Positions 45,151-57,100 of a stretch of DNA of 64,000 bases are shown piece after piece; positions within the stretch are counted from its first letter, which is position 1, and every line of letters starts with the position of its first letter. Below the pieces are notes generated by a model. That model had not been told where the DNA came from. It did not search any database and worked only from the letters and a program-made list of their open reading frames with translations. Source of the DNA: Marthasterias glacialis (Eukaryota > Echinodermata > Asteroidea > Forcipulatida > Asteriidae); NCBI GenBank assembly GCA_911728455.2, contig OU452225.1, positions 11,444,731 to 11,508,730 on the forward strand, in the 5' to 3' direction. Made by a program: the position numbers and the translations under genes.

Positions 45151-48100
45151 ATGGAGTCAAAGATTGACGTGGTTTTGGTTCTTGTCTGCGTGGTGTTGCT
45201 AAGAGTAAGACAATGTAAGTAAACTAAACAAAATTTTGCGAATAACTCGTGTAACAAAAGAACACCCATCTGCACAAAACTGTGTCACTCAATTATGCTA
45301 CACCGACATTTGTAAAGCTGATAGGTTAAGCTGATAGTGTAGTGTTCTTACTTAAAAAACAAACCTGTGAAAATTTGGGCTCAACTGTAAACACATTGTC
45401 TGGAATTATGACGGTATTCCAGGGGGAACTATTTCACAGAAAAACTGGTGCTGGTACAGTAAGCTTTCAGACTGAAACTAAACAATTGTGTGTGTTTTCT
45501 TATCCTAACCAATCCTGTTTAATGACTTTAAAATTGAAGTTGCATTATGGCGTGTTTTGAATGCGAAGGTGAAGCCCTTGATTTGCAGGACAAGCAGGCG
45601 GAGCAAAGTACAACGAACTCAAATTACTTTGCATCTAAAGCTATCGACGGGGATCCGAACACACCTTCAGTTACACGTAGGTTTATTATTTTATATATAC
45701 CTTTAGGCTTTACTGTCGTCAAATGAATAACACTAATACAAAACAACAACAAAATAACTTACAAACATTAATAAAGGCGGTAACCTCGGCATAAATACGG
45801 AGGCAGATCCTGAAGCTGTCTAGCAAAGCAAAGGAGGGCTATTGGTGAAAAGTGGGCGGTGGAAACAGGGCAAAGAAAAGGGGAGAGAGAGAAATACACC
45901 CAAAAGGGACACAAAACATTACGACTTTGTCTGAAATCAAAAGAACTGTTAATAATATACTCTTTGTAGAGTTTTGTAACTCCACTTGAAGATGCTAGGT
46001 CCGATTTATGGCCATTTTGAACTGTAGGCCTAGTACATGTAAATTTTAAATAGCTATTTTTATAGATTCAAGAAAGTTATATGTTTTCATCTGTGGTATT
46101 GCAGTGAAATTTCACCCCCAAAAATCTGTAGATAATGAAAAACTAAAAATGAATTATTGTCGGGATCCCGACATTCTCTCACGCCCATCAGGGCGCCCTC
46201 TTGCAGTCAAAAGTAAAGCCCATAGGGTTTTCGAATTATTTCACCACTTAATGTTTCACTCTGCTCTCTCCTAAATGATACGGTGAACTTAACAATCACG
46301 CATTAGCTTTGCTTTGCCCTCAGTGTTTGAAAACCAACCATGGTGGAGAGTTGACCTTGGTGACATCTACTGCTTGAAAAAAATAACTCTGCAAGTCAGA
46401 CTTTCATGTTGTGGTAAGAATGCCTTGGTCTTCCAATATTATCTAACAATAACACTAATTAAAAACTAACAAGAACTGTTTTCCCATAAGACGTTTACGT
46501 CTCGGGCCCCCTAACGCCCATGGCGCGTGGAATTAACCAGGTGGAATTATACACCGTTTGCAAGTACCGTTAGAGTCAGTGTGCGGTTTTGTTTCATTTA
46601 CATGTTATAGAGGTATTTAATGAGGTATTACATTTGTGTTTTCTAAAAATGTTGGGAAAACTTTCCATATCCGATTGCCACTTTCTAAGGGATTTTTAGA
46701 TTTTTTAATTGATGTTGGCTTTAAAAATAAAACACTAATTAAAAAAGGTAAAACAATTTAACATTTACTCCATTTACTGATTTCATATCCACACGTGTTT
46801 TTTTTTTATTATGACTCAAAAAAAATTATTTGAAGAACTATTATGTTACTGACAATATCTAACAAAGGGATTGTACAACTTTACAACTTAAAAAGGTGCA
46901 TTTAAATACTTTATTTCAATATGTATAATTAATTAAGCATTATTTAAAATTAAGCATTATTTATAAATAACCATTTTATAAATAATGCATTATTATAAAT
47001 AATGCTTATTTATAAATAACAATTTTTTACATTATAACCATTATTTATAAATAATCAATATCTTTAAATAATCACTTTTTGTATAAAACCATTATTATAA
47101 ATAATAATTATTAAAGCCCTAACCCTGACCCTAACCATAATAACCCTAACCCTAATAACCATAACCTTAAACCCTAACCCTAACCCTAAAAATGAAGGCC
47201 AATCGTGTAATTGAAGTGCGCTTCATGATGGGCCCAATCGGTCATGAAAGCGCGCTTCCTATTCGTCTAACCCGGAGACCCCTACTAACCAATCAGGTCA
47301 CGAAAAGAGGAGCGCGCAACATAGCCGTCTTGACCATTGGTTGCATGCGCAAAATAGTAGCCAATAAGAAGTCGCAAAATGAGGAGCGCGCTGCACAATA
47401 TTATAATTAACTCTGGGCCGTGGAGGAGGGCCACCAGTAAGAAATCACGAATTATGAGCCGTGGGAAGCGTGGTCACTGGCAGAACGAAAAGGAGGGTAA
47501 GACTAGAGAGCGGGCGCCGGGGGAGGGCGGTCGTATATTTTTTTAAAACTCTTGTTGATTACCGCAGCAGCTGCTGTCACATTTGAAACGAAGATTGTTT
47601 ACACAGGATGGTTTGGGGGTCCTTGCTCTGCGACCATGAAAACGTTTTCAACACTTTAGAATTGTTCAAACTTCCTGTTCCTAGCTGGATACATTCTTCA
47701 ACCCTTCTAGATAGGTAAGGATCAAAGTTTACTTAAATTCCATGGATATAAAGTGACAGCCGGATACAGCATTTTAGCCATCACGCCATGGGTGGGGGCA
47801 CACACCGTGCGTGGGGGCACACCGTGTAATTAGTTGCATTACATTGAATACAAACATTATTTAGGAAAAATATGTTATATCTCATTCCTCATTGGCCAAT
47901 ATTGGCAGTCACTCCACTTCTATCCATTTACCTTTCATTCATTTTTAGCTACCAGACTTCAACAAGCTAGAGTGAAGGCAGGCTTCAGTTCAGACCACTC
48001 CCTCAACCGGATGATCGGATCTCCAATATCAGTCAACGAGTCCCAAACAGGAGCCTTGTTACCGTTCGTGCCCAGTCCACTAGTCACGGCGCGCTATGTC

Positions 48101-51100
48101 AGCGTTAGTAACGACCAGCACTATAATGTGATTGTGTCAATGGCAGAAGTAATGGTAGATGAACTCTTGGATACAGACATGGAAGCTGAAATAACAGGTA
48201 CACCCCCCCCCCCCCCCACACACACACACACAGGTGTGTATTTACCTCCAATCGGGGACCTCCTATTGTCCCTCTTTTGTTTGTACTTTAACTTTTTAGC
48301 AACAGCTCCCATTGGTTTTGTACACGATTTCCAACTGGGGACCTTTTCCAACCGGGGACCCTATTGTCCTCTTTTGTTATAAGTCCCCGGTTTGAATGCC
48401 TAAACAAACTCACACACCCCCAGGAACTTTTAGATGTACAAAAGAATCATTGAGGATGATTTATTTGTGAGATAGGTCAAGTGGCTCAATTAAGCACTCC
48501 TCACACCACCCTCGTTCTCAGTGCAGTCTACAGACCATCTGTGAGGATGCACACATTCTCATATTTGCATCCTTGCATCCTCTATTGTTCTTTCCTTTGT
48601 CCCAGTACTTAATATTTTCTCATAGACTTTGTACATAAATTTCCTTGTGAAGCATCCCTCTCTTCCGCAAAATTCCCTTGTGGCTACTAACTGTCTTACC
48701 GGAGTCTTATAGTGAATGTATCTACCAAAAATTAGGTATTCATGGCACTTATTATATTATTTTTAAGGCATGTTTTTAAGTTTAAAGTGTCTTGCTTAAG
48801 GACAGAAACTTGGTGTCAAGACTGGTACTCGAACCCACTCTGCTGATCAGAACGCCAGAGCTTGAGTCCAGTGCACTAGCACAAAAAAGCCCCAACATGA
48901 AAGAGAGAGTAAAACCAAGACTCAAACCCACACTCTGCTGATCAGAACGCCAGAGCTTGAGTCCAGTGCACTAGCACAAAAAAGTCCCAACATAAAAGAG
49001 AGAGTAAAACCAAGACTCGAACCCACACTCTACTGATTAGAAACACCAGAGCTTGAGTCCAGTGCGCTAGCACAAAAAAGCCCCAACATGAAAGAGAGAG
49101 TAAAACCAAGAATCGAACCCACACTCTGCTGGTCAGAAACACCAGAGCTTGAGTCAAGTGCGCTAGCACAAAAAAGCCCCAACATGAAAGAGAGAGTAAA
49201 ACCAGGACTCGAACCCACACTCTGCTGATCAGAACGCCAGAGCTTGAGTCCAGTGCGCTTGACCGCACGACCACCATCTTGCGCATCCCTTGTCTTATCA
49301 GCTCACTTTTCCACATTTTCCATACATTTGTTTTTAACATAAAAATGTTATGTTGTTTTGAATTGAATTGAATTAACATACTAGTCTGTTGGAAACTTTG
49401 TTAAGTATCGCCATGTTTCCGTGTAACAAGAATGAGGTTTATTATGGACTTGCAGAGGAAGGGGTGGACTTCACCCTTGTCATCTACCCACCCGTAGTCG
49501 GCCAGGGCGACATTTTCATCGGTGCCTATAAAGGCTGTAGGGACATCACTGCCAATGTGTCGTTCGGTCGACAGTTGACCACCGATGGGGGAAATCAGAA
49601 TGGATTACCGGCAGGATCCAGCGAGGCCGATGACATTTACTATGGTCGCGCGACGAGGTTGCTTCTCCTGCCAGACCTGGATGGAGATGACAGGGTCGGA
49701 GTCTTCTACTCGGAAGCTTCGAAAAATGAAACCACAACTCGGATACAAACCATTATTCTCCCGAAGAACGGTAAGCTAATTATTTCAATCAACCAATCAA
49801 ACAATCAATCAATCAACCAATTAATCAATCAATCCATCAAGAGTCAAAATTAGTTTTCGTCTCAGTGAGATGAAAACTCTGCCTATAGGAATGCGTACAA
49901 AAATGTTGAATGCATTTTTACTCTTTTCTTGCAAACGAAACAACGAAATGAGGTGACGTCTTTAAAGGTTGGTTGTATTACAAATATCTTGATTTGTGCA
50001 AAGAATGGAAGCATTTACTGTCAAGTTGACTAATGTTGAGCTGGGCTTTAAAATCCACAAAGTGTGATGTTTCTTTATGTGTTGAAAAAAGGGTGTTCTT
50101 TGTGTTTTTATTTTCTTCTTTAGATACAAATGTTCATATTGTTCCGGTACATCGGACAGTGACGACAAACATTGGAGAGTCGGTTACGCTTCAAATGATC
50201 AACAAGAATTCACCAACCAGTGACTTCAGGTGGAAGCATAATGAAGATGCAATAGGTGGATGGAACAATCAGCTTAATGTGTCTATTCCAAGTGTTGTCC
50301 AATCAGATGAAGGGATTTACAGCTGCTTCCTGGACGGCCAAGAACATCAGCAACGTCACGGCATAACGAGACTCATAGTACGAGGTCGGATGATCCTGTT
50401 TAGTGTTAAATGTCTTGAATTAAAGTTATCGAGCTCTCTGTGTTTGTATTTGTAACCTGTTCTTTTTATGATAATCGAACACAGGTTGTACAGCTGGAAT
50501 GTGGGGGCCGCCATCTTGCTCCCTTTTCTGCAGCACATGTTACAATGGCGGTGTTTGTGACGACATCACTGGAACATGCATCTGCGCTCCGGGCTTCAGC
50601 GGCGAAAACTGCGAGCAAGGTAAATATAATCTGGTGAGGTTCGCGGAGACACCATGTACATGAACTCTTTTAGAAGATGTGGTGGTTCTGAAAAGAACCG
50701 GTGATGAGAATCGTCATATTGTAACTGTTCTAGGGCATCCCAAAGTACACTTCCAGTTTCTTAAAACAAATAAATCTAAAGGGTATACATTTTCATGCAG
50801 TATCACTGTCGTAAAAAGTTGGCCACTGATTGAAAAAACAGGGATCAAGAATTGTTTTCAACTAAGAACAGTGGCACAGGAACTCTTAAAAACTAACAAA
50901 ACGATTTTCTGGTGTTTTTGCATCAACCAAACTCAGGTCACGGTCGTCATGTCTTTGGCAAGAATGCAGAGAGGAGCTGCTCAAACAGCACTGACCCACA
51001 CCACACCGCCTGTCAGGGCCGTTTGTTTTGTCTCCGTGACCCATATGGATGCTCTTGTGCTGCCGGTTACATGGGACTGGACTGCATGCAAGGTGAGGAT

Positions 51101-54100
51101 TCCAAACGAAATTTTGTATTTTTTTTTTATTACAAAATAATACCGTGAACGCACTGGGCAAGCTCGTTAGTCAAGTAGAAGGCGTTGGGTTTTTAATTCA
51201 ATTCAATTCAATAATACATTTATTTCCAAACTCAAAAGCAAAGAGAGAATCATTGGAAATAAAAAAAAACAGTAGAATGTATTAAGGAGGCTGTTCACAC
51301 AAGCCGAAGCTTGTGGGCAACAGCCCTATACATAATACAAAAACAATAACAAATACAAAAAACAACAACAACAAGAACAACCGTTTGGACAGCAGACTAA
51401 GCGTTAGGTAATGAGCTAAATAAACAAATAGTGCGAAAAAAACAATAACAAAATTAAAACCAGCTATGAAGCACATAAGTAGAAAGCTGAAGACGAGCAG
51501 TGGAGCTGGGAGAGAAAGCTAAGCTACTATTGAGCAATCCCAACCGAGGTGCCCTTTGGATTTTTCCCAAAAGAACTCAAGACGCACTGACAGTGGCGTA
51601 ACTATGGGGGGGGGGTCCCAGACACTGATGTCCGTGCCCCCCCCCCCCCCCCATTTGAAATCTGGAGAGAATAAAAATAAACAGAATAAAATGTTAAATT
51701 TTGGAGCTTTTATGTAGTAATTTCAATGTTTTTAAAACAATGTTTTTATTTACACGCAGAATGTATTTTGTTTTACCTCAAACACGTCAGAAGAGTGATA
51801 AAAAGGGGCTTGTTTAGGAAAAATACAAACAGAAACTAAAGTTCTAAATGGCCAAAAGTGCCCCCTAGGAGAAATGGTGCCCCCCTTTAAAATTTTGCCC
51901 TAGTTACGGCGCTAAGCACTGAGTTTGCAGTGCATATAAGCAGGCTCAAACATTGTCATCTAATTAAGCTTTTTGATTATCTCTATTTGGGTCCAAACAG
52001 AATGTGAGGAAGGGACGTATGGGGCTGATTGTAAGCAAACATGTAAATGTGCAGACGGACAAACATGTCTTAACGATACGGGTCAATGCAGTGGAGGTAA
52101 GTGTGTCAGGGTTCAGTGATTTTTCTTCTACATTGATGTGACTAACCAGACCATTTGGTGCTCGATTAGTCCAATGCCTGGACTGCTTTCATTATGTATG
52201 TATCTACCGATAGAGGGCGCTCACATAAATCACTGTCTTGTCATAATGTTTTTCGGTCAAAAGTACACACACACGAGAGGGCGCGCGCGCGCACACACGA
52301 AGAAACGATAACAGACGGCCAGGAATGTTTTTCGGTCAAAAGTACACACACACGAGAGGGCGCGCGCGCGCACACACGAAGAAACGATAACAGACGGCCA
52401 GGAATGTTTTTCGGTCAAAAGTACACACACACGAGAGGGCGCGCGCGCGCACACACGAAGAAACGATAACAGACGGCCAGAATCTGGACTATGCTCGATA
52501 TGCGGCAGGGTGTACCCCTCTCCTATTGTGTCCTCATTGTGTTCTGGGAATCTCAGGAATTCTTTTGAGGACTGTAGGGGTACTTCTGTACAAGAGGGGA
52601 AGGGTGTGTTAGAGATAGGGAACATTTGGGGGGCCTTCCTCTGCCACATATCGGGCATGGTATAAACCAGAGTGTTGAAGGAAATTGGACCAACTCCCTG
52701 TACTGCTGGAAAATTGCAATTATAATTACATGTATATATGGGGAGCAATAGCTTAGTGTAAATGGAAGATGCTTGAACTTGCAGTAACAGTTGCACTTAA
52801 GGGATTCCAATTTTCAACTGTATTGTCGGTTGACACTTTACTGCTTAGTCTCATCAAAGATACTAGAAACACAAAATAGGCCGTTTTGCACTGTAGCAGA
52901 TGTAACGCGTTTATACCTACCAACCACAAGATTGCGCCCTTCCGCATGTGTCAATTTTGCTAGGATTATTTATGGCCGAACACAAAATTTTCGATCTGCC
53001 TTCACCTTTTTTTAGTTGGGGGGATCATTTGGCGTAAGTTTTTCCATTTAGTAGACCCTACCTATTGCGCAAACGATCTTTGGTTTTACCTACCAAACGA
53101 CAGCGGGCGCCCCAATGTTGGGTTTCATATTTCTGAATAGAGTGTCCTATCTTGGTTTTTGTAGTATCTATGGTCTCATTCTCAAAGAAAAGTTTCTTTG
53201 TGTTTTATTTGAAAAATGTTTGAATGAAGTCCGGTTTATTGTTTTATGCGTTTGATATTTATAAATGTGTTCATTTGTGTTGTGTTTTGTTGCTCTCTAG
53301 ATGGATGTGCATCACCATACTTCGGATCAAACTGCCTGTGCTCAAGTAAGAACAGAAGACTAACATTCTAATGCCAAAATTTAAAAAAAAAATATATATA
53401 TATATTAAAGAGGATGGGCCATGGTGATTGATGTTGACGTTATTGTTTAGTTTTCTGCTTTTTATAATGATTGCATCGGACAAACTTCTCTCTTGTGACA
53501 TTAAATTGACAAAAGAAGTGATATTTGCAGGGAGTTTTTACTCCTTTAACTAGCCCACGGCCTAAATTTATCAAAATAACGGAAATGAGGGCAGCAAACA
53601 AATCATGACGTCACTGGAAGTACTGAATCCCCGGATGGTCTGCACTGAGCAATGCTTCAATGAGTAACAACAAACAGCCGTTTGACAGAGGAGTACTTCC
53701 TGCGACGTCACTTTTCTTTAGAACTTCTGGAGACAACTTTCAGGCACTGACTGCTGCTGTTCTGATTTTGGCTCGAGGCAGGGGTGAAAAGAGGCTCGGA
53801 AACTGCCTTTGTAAACGAATAACCACGCATTCTATAATCCTGTCACCGTTTTTTTGTGGTAGATATAGGTGTATTTAGGGATGTAAAACTTTTTTTTAAA
53901 GAGAAACTTCTAGCGTGGCCCATCCTCTTTAACGAATGTTACAATAAATTATGTTTTAAAGCATACGCTACAATACCTATGCATTATATAATACAACCTT
54001 GACGACTGATTTTGTGTGTTTTCTTTTTAAGATATGTATTTCCTTGTTTTCCAAAGAATGCAGTTATTTTGTCTATACCGCGCAGTCCTTTAGAACACCC

Positions 54101-57100
54101 TTCATGGGCTTATATCGGTTCTGAGAATGGGAGTTAGAACCGATATAAATGCACTCTCAGACTTGAAGTAAAGTCTATAGCCACATCAGTTGTTCCGCCG
54201 TATAGTATCCACACAACTTTAAAGCCCCAGCTCAACATTGGTAAACTGACTGTATTAAGGCCTCCATTCTTTGTACAAATCAAGATACTTGTAATAAAAC
54301 CAACCTGTGAAAATGTCAGCTCATTTCTTTGTTTCGTTTGCGAGAAAAGAGTAAAAATGCATTCAAGATTTTTGTATGCATTCCTAGGCAGAGTTTTCGT
54401 CTCATTGAGGCGAAAACTAATTTTGGATCTTATTTCATTTATTATTTAAAAACGGTGACACTTCAGGCAGAAATATTTCAAGGAAAGCTCTCTACCCTCA
54501 GTATCTTTATACATGTTATGTTTTTCTTTTTACCAATGTTGAGCTGGGGCTTTAAAAGACAGAACATAAATGGTCCAGTACAAAACATTCTTCAACACTT
54601 TTGGCGTACAGTTATTCAAAACTGTCACTCAGAGAGCTTTCTCACTGACTATTCAGGGGAGAGTTCGGTAGCGGGCCTCGAGGTGACGGCGGACGGGCCG
54701 TACCAACTGTCTGCAACATGGCAGCCGGATAACTGCTTCACCAGCGGCTTCTTCATCAAGCTGACTGAGATAGGTTCTGTGCCTAGCCTCGTGGTCGAGC
54801 AACAAATTAATAACACAGAGGAATACGTGATCGTAGATGGTCTGGTGCCGTTTACGGAGTATCTGTTGCAGGTTGGGGCCAACACTAGTGAGGGGCACGG
54901 ACCCTACGGAGATGGTGTTACTGTAAAGACTGCTGAAGCAGGTAAGGATGCCCGTAAGAAACACTAAACCGTGAAGGATGGGGGTCACCAAGTAACGTGG
55001 TTAAGGTTTGCTTTTGGGCAAGCTTTACTACAAAGAAACTAGTGTATAATAACAATAATAATGATAATTGAAGTAAACATTTTTTTTAAAGAAATTACTC
55101 AAATGCCTTTAAATGTACATGCATGCAATTATTGAGTGAAAGACGGTTCCACCTGCTTGTCGTCTACTACGCATTGGTGCTGACTAATTTACCAACCTTT
55201 ACTTAAATGGATAAAATGTGAAAAAAATATATATATTTGTATTATTATTATTTTTTTAAGAGCCCACTGCACCCTTGAATGTGACCATAACGAAAGCTTA
55301 CAGGTCTGCCATGATTGTTGAATGGGTCACGCCCAACACACCAAACGGAATCATCATCAACTACGACATCACCTTCTGGAGAGCTGACAGTTCATCATCG
55401 GCAACAGTTCTCACTGATGTTCAACCTGGGAATGAATTGATTTATCAAATCATAAACTTATCAATCAATTCCACTAACTCCATACAGGTACTTAATAATC
55501 GGTAATAGTTTAATGATATTAATATACAAATCATAGTTAAACTAAAAAAGAGCATTAGTATTCTGAGTGCTTCAATCAACCACAAATGAGAAAACAAAAG
55601 TTGAGTTCCAAGGGCAGTAGCTATAGAAGAACAGTTTGCTTAGCAAAGAAATTATTTTGATCAGCAGAAATGGTTTACCAGCCAAACTATGCGTTAATTT
55701 TCATTGTTGCAGCTGGTGCCCCTCAATTACCCTGCTTAGTAAGCAAACCATTCTGCAGCATTTTATAACCGGGAAAATTTATTACTTGCAACTTATAAGA
55801 AATTAATTTACGGACAAAATCATTTTCTATGACAGGTGCGAGCTAAGACGTCTGTAGGGGCAGGTCCTTGGAGTGACGTCATCAATGGAACAACCCAAAG
55901 TGGAGGTAAACAGAGTACAATGCAAACATTGTATCAATCAATCATAAAGATTTTAATTGCTTTTTATATTAAAAATTATTTGTTTTGTATTTATTTATTT
56001 GTTTTTATGAAATGTACTTACATTTTCAGCTCCTTGGCTTTTTAATTGGTTTTATTGTTTATTGAAACTTTATTGTAATTTTTAATCTTTGCTTAAATTC
56101 ATTTGAATATTTGCCCTTATACACAAATTTTACTTTTCTGAATTTGTTTGCTTTGATCAAAATTCTATTTTGTATATTGTGTCTTGAATTTGAATGTATT
56201 GTTTTATTAGCCTTGTTTATCGAGAGCCATAAATGCCTGATGACAATCGTGACTTAGTTTTCTTTTTTACTTCCTGATGTCAACAACTGTTTGTATTTTT
56301 CTTATTATTGTTTTTCTTTAGTATTGATGACAATAAATATAATAAATAAAATATAATAAATATTATAATAACTAATAATAGCAATAAAGCAATGTTTAGT
56401 TGCTTGTTTTTTTTTGTTGGGTAACTTCTTATGTTGTTATCACAGCTTTTGAGTTTGTAACTAATCTGCGCTTGATGAACCGAACCGATACATCTGTTAC
56501 CCTTCAGTGGGATCTACCATCCAATATCCAAGGCCATGTACGACGCTACATCGTAAGTACATGATACACTGTATGATGTTTTTTCTTTTTGCCACTAAAA
56601 AAACACCCTGACAATAAACCTTTATCAGTTGCTGTTGTTGTCGTCGTCGTCGTCAAGCAGAAAAAGCTGCCTAGCAATTTACTTTGCGAAAAAATGAGGG
56701 CAGCACCAGTGGCAACAATGTCAGCTTTATGGAATGTTGGCTGGCAATATGTTTCTGCTAAGCAAGTTTTTTCTATGCTTAGCAAGTTTTTGTGCTTAGA
56801 GGCTTTGTGAAATTGGGCCCTCTGGTGAGTTGCGTCGACAGCAGCATTGGTCGGAAATTCCCAAGCTGCGTAACAAAATAAGGCTTGGCGTATTTGCGCA
56901 GTAATGGCGGAAAACACTGGTACATGTCATCCACAGTAGAACTGTCAATTATACACTTATTGACCGGCAATGAGGTCATTAGTGAACCACTAATGGCACC
57001 CAATGGCAGGTGAGTGTCATATTTTGATGATTATCAACTCTTATACCATTGAATAGGTGGAGTACAAAGCTACGGAGAAACCCCACCAGCCTAGTTTCAC

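Larger units (their letters stand above)
45589..48197 (+). other. Tie exons 2-4: fucolectin / F5/8-C-like domain
   Basis: The exons read QAEQSTTNSNYFASKAIDGD, WWRVDLGDIYCLKKITLQVR, RVKAGFSSDHSLNRMIG, ARYVSVSN and AEVMVDE. These follow the landmarks of eel-fucolectin/tachylectin-4/pentraxin (FTP) modules: A-QSST-ASNAVDG, PWW-VDLG, I-V-V-NR, GRYV-V and CEVEV. The family folds as a jelly roll that often binds fucose. The final Cys of CEVEV is Ala here. Intron 3 is the longest in this part and carries telomere-like repeats. Confidence 0.8.
50485..53345 (+). other. Tie exons 7-10: EGF-like cluster
   Basis: Exon 7 carries a full EGF module (CYNGGVCDDITGTCICAPGF then C). Exon 8 carries CQGRLFCLRDPYGCSCAAGY, the diagnostic Tie EGF. 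Exon 9 carries a laminin-type EGF (YGADCKQTCKCADGQTC). Exon 10 is a 45-base micro-exon (SPYFGSNCLC). All join in phase 1, typical of shuffled extracellular modules. Confidence 0.88.

Noticed and set aside
47834..47948. Coding extension upstream of Tie exon 4
   Set aside because: The frame is open by chance; a clear TTTTAG acceptor ends at 47948 and phase agrees with exon 3.
49389..49455. Longer Tie exon 5 starting near 49385
   Set aside because: Acceptors there give the wrong phase or an immediate stop; TTGCAG ending at 49455 keeps phase 1.
52194..52469. Repeat protein over the 79 bp units
   Set aside because: The unit is not a multiple of three, contains dinucleotide runs, and lies in a Tie intron.
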